A DNA stretch of 64,000 nt from Flagellimonas oceanensis. Lineage in GTDB: Bacteria > Bacteroidota > Bacteroidia > Flavobacteriales > Flavobacteriaceae. Below the pieces are notes generated by a model. That model saw only the letters and a program-made list of their open reading frames with translations, did no database searches and was not told where the DNA came from. Shown piece after piece: positions 63,079-64,000 of the stretch (positions are counted from its first letter, which is position 1; each line of letters starts with the position of its first letter). Both the position numbers and the translations under genes were made by a program. Where the stretch lies: the NCBI RefSeq assembly GCF_003992595.1, contig NZ_RZNA01000045.1, positions 70,992 through 134,991 on the forward strand. The letters run 5' to 3'.

Positions 63079-63834
63079 TTAACGTTTATTTTTAATTTTT
63101 TTTCTCATTGATTCCCCTTTTATGTCCACCCTGTGAGCCGAGTGCACCAGCCGGTCAAGGATGGCGTCGGCGATCGTTTTTTCACCGATGACATCGTGCC
63201 ATGCCTCCACGGGCAGTTGTGAGGCTATAATGGTGGACCTTTTGCCGTGCCTGTCCTCTATGATCTCCATCAAAGAGTGCCTGTTGATGTTGTCCAATGG
63301 TTTTAGGCCAAAGTCATCCAGTATGAGCAGGTCCTGTTTTTCAAGTTTTCCAATGAATTTTAGATAGGACCCGTCCGCCTTTGAGGTTTTGAGCAAGGTA
63401 AAGAGTTTGGCCGTGTTGAAGTACATGGTCCTGTGCCCCATTGAGCAGGCCTGGTGCCCGATGGCGGAGGCCAGATAGCTCTTGCCGACCCCGGTGCTCC
63501 CGGTAATGAGCATATTTTCACCCTTGCGTATAAATCCACAGGAGGCGTAGCGCTGTATCCTGTTCCTGTCGATGTTCCTTCCAGGGCCGTAATCGATGGC
63601 CTCCATAACGGCACCGTACCTGAACCTTGCGGCCTTTGTCAGGCGCTCGATCTTGCGGTTGTGCCTATCGTCCCATTCGGACTGTACCAGATAGGCCACC
63701 AGTTCATCGTTGGTATAGTCCATGCTCTCGGGCGAGAGGCTGGTGTCAAAGGCCCTGAGCATCCCGTGGAGCCTGAGCTGTTTCATCTGTTCCAATGTCT
63801 TTGTGTTCATGTTGTCTGTTTTAATGTTTGTCAT
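63079..63834 (-). CDS. istB: IS21 transposition helper ATPase IstB
   Basis: AAA+ helper of IS21 transposition, 251 residues. Walker A GSTGVGKSYLA, Walker B LLILDDFGL, and the IstB features NMNTKTLEQMKQLRLHGM at the start and RSTIIASQLPVEAWH followed by DAILDRLVHSAHRVDIKGES near the end are all present, so the protein appears intact. The start overlaps the istA stop by 4 bases (ATGA). Codons are G/C-ending far more often than in host genes. Confidence 0.93.
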   Translation of the reverse strand: MTNIKTDNMNTKTLEQMKQLRLHGMLRAFDTSLSPESMDYTNDELVAYLVQSEWDDRHNRKIERLTKAARFRYGAVMEAIDYGPGRNIDRNRIQRYASCGFIRKGENMLITGSTGVGKSYLASAIGHQACSMGHRTMYFNTAKLFTLLKTSKADGSYLKFIGKLEKQDLLILDDFGLKPLDNINRHSLMEIIEDRHGKRSTIIASQLPVEAWHDVIGEKTIADAILDRLVHSAHRVDIKGESMRKKIKNKR

Positions 63835-64000
63835 TTATAATAGTTTCCTCCCCTGATGTTATCGTGGTCCGGGACCTCGGAGGTATCCTCCGGGTCGTCC
63901 TCCAGGGTGTCCCACCCTTTTTTCAGTATCCGCTCCACCATGCTGTAATTATAGGCCCCATAGTCCGATGCCCGCCTGCAGGCATTGTCCAGCCGTTGGT
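63831..64000 (-). CDS. istA: IS21 transposase IstA, C-terminal fragment (continues beyond window)
   Basis: Minus-strand frame open to the window edge; the last 55 residues are visible, including QRLDNACRRASDYGAYNYSM and VERILKKGWD and ending NIRGGNYYK. This matches the C-terminal tail of IstA transposases upstream of istB. The DDE catalytic domain lies outside the window, so activity cannot be judged. Confidence 0.8.
   Translation of the reverse strand, partial: QRLDNACRRASDYGAYNYSMVERILKKGWDTLEDDPEDTSEVPDHDNIRGGNYYK

Larger units (their letters stand above)
62988..64000 (-). mobile_element. IS21-family insertion sequence (partial, runs off the window)
   Basis: Element inserted in the integrase gene, carrying istB and the end of istA on the minus strand. 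The proposed terminus TGGATAGGGCGGTCAATG begins with TG, as IS21 ends do (TG...CA), exactly where integrase similarity stops. The region is visibly more G+C-rich than its surroundings. The other terminus and target duplication are outside the window, so the exact boundary is a proposal. Confidence 0.75.

Overview
The window comes from a mid-GC member of the Bacteroidota, most likely a marine Flavobacteriaceae (Muricauda/Flagellimonas-like; the genus is a guess). The evidence is a complete gldKLMN type IX secretion/gliding cluster, two SusC/SusD pairs, a Bacteroidota-type order miaB / sigma-54 activator / lptE / TPR protein / secG / groES / groEL, and several upstream regions that match the Bacteroidota -33/-7 promoter (TTG, then TAnnTTTG) rather than the E. 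coli consensus. Shine-Dalgarno sequences are weak or absent.

Layout. 1-10.6 kb: copper/silver resistance operon on +: cusA (cut by the window edge), cusC, metal-binding lipoprotein, HMA-AraC regulator, copA, PepSY protein, cusB, followed by a 31-residue Lys-rich ORF. 10.9-17.6 kb (-): groEL, groES, secG, TPR protein, lptE, sigma-54 activator, miaB; groES is preceded by a sequence with the -24/-12 geometry of a sigma-54 promoter. 17.7-28.6 kb (+): membrane protein, LVIVD lipoprotein, topA, a ureohydrolase-fold protein that has lost metal ligands, then gldK, gldL, gldM and gldN. 28.8-33.3 kb: FAD oxidoreductase, DUF983 protein (-), ABC-F ATPase, LRR protein. 33.4-39.3 kb (+): a second RND tripartite efflux operon with a CPXCG zinc-ribbon protein. 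39.5-50.6 kb (-): a beta-glucan (probably laminarin) utilisation locus: SusC, SusD, multi-domain surface glycan-binding lipoprotein and GH16 lipoprotein, with a membrane-bound LuxR-type sensor upstream. 50.7-53.3 kb (-): MFS transporter plus a two-gene pair of unknown function. 53.6-61.9 kb (-): a second SusC/SusD/lipoprotein set without a glycosidase, and two AraC regulators, one of them membrane-bound. 62.0-64 kb: a mobile-DNA junction, in which a terminator and a possible tRNA 3'-end remnant are followed by a tyrosine-recombinase gene cut by an IS21-family element that runs off the window.

How the genes fit together: the first operon moves periplasmic and cytosolic copper outward (CopA to periplasm, CusCBA to the outside) and has several small CPMH/CPxCGM metal-binding modules. 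The GH16 locus is a compact uptake system in which surface hydrolysis and binding feed SusCD. gldKLMN forms the core motor and ring of type IX secretion. The points most worth following are the sigma-54-like groESL promoter, the degenerate ureohydrolase next to gldK, the HMA-AraC fusion, the conserved-looking but unassigned gene pair at 50.7-52.1 kb, and the nested att/integrase/IS21 structure at the right end. No intact tRNA, rRNA or CRISPR array was seen.
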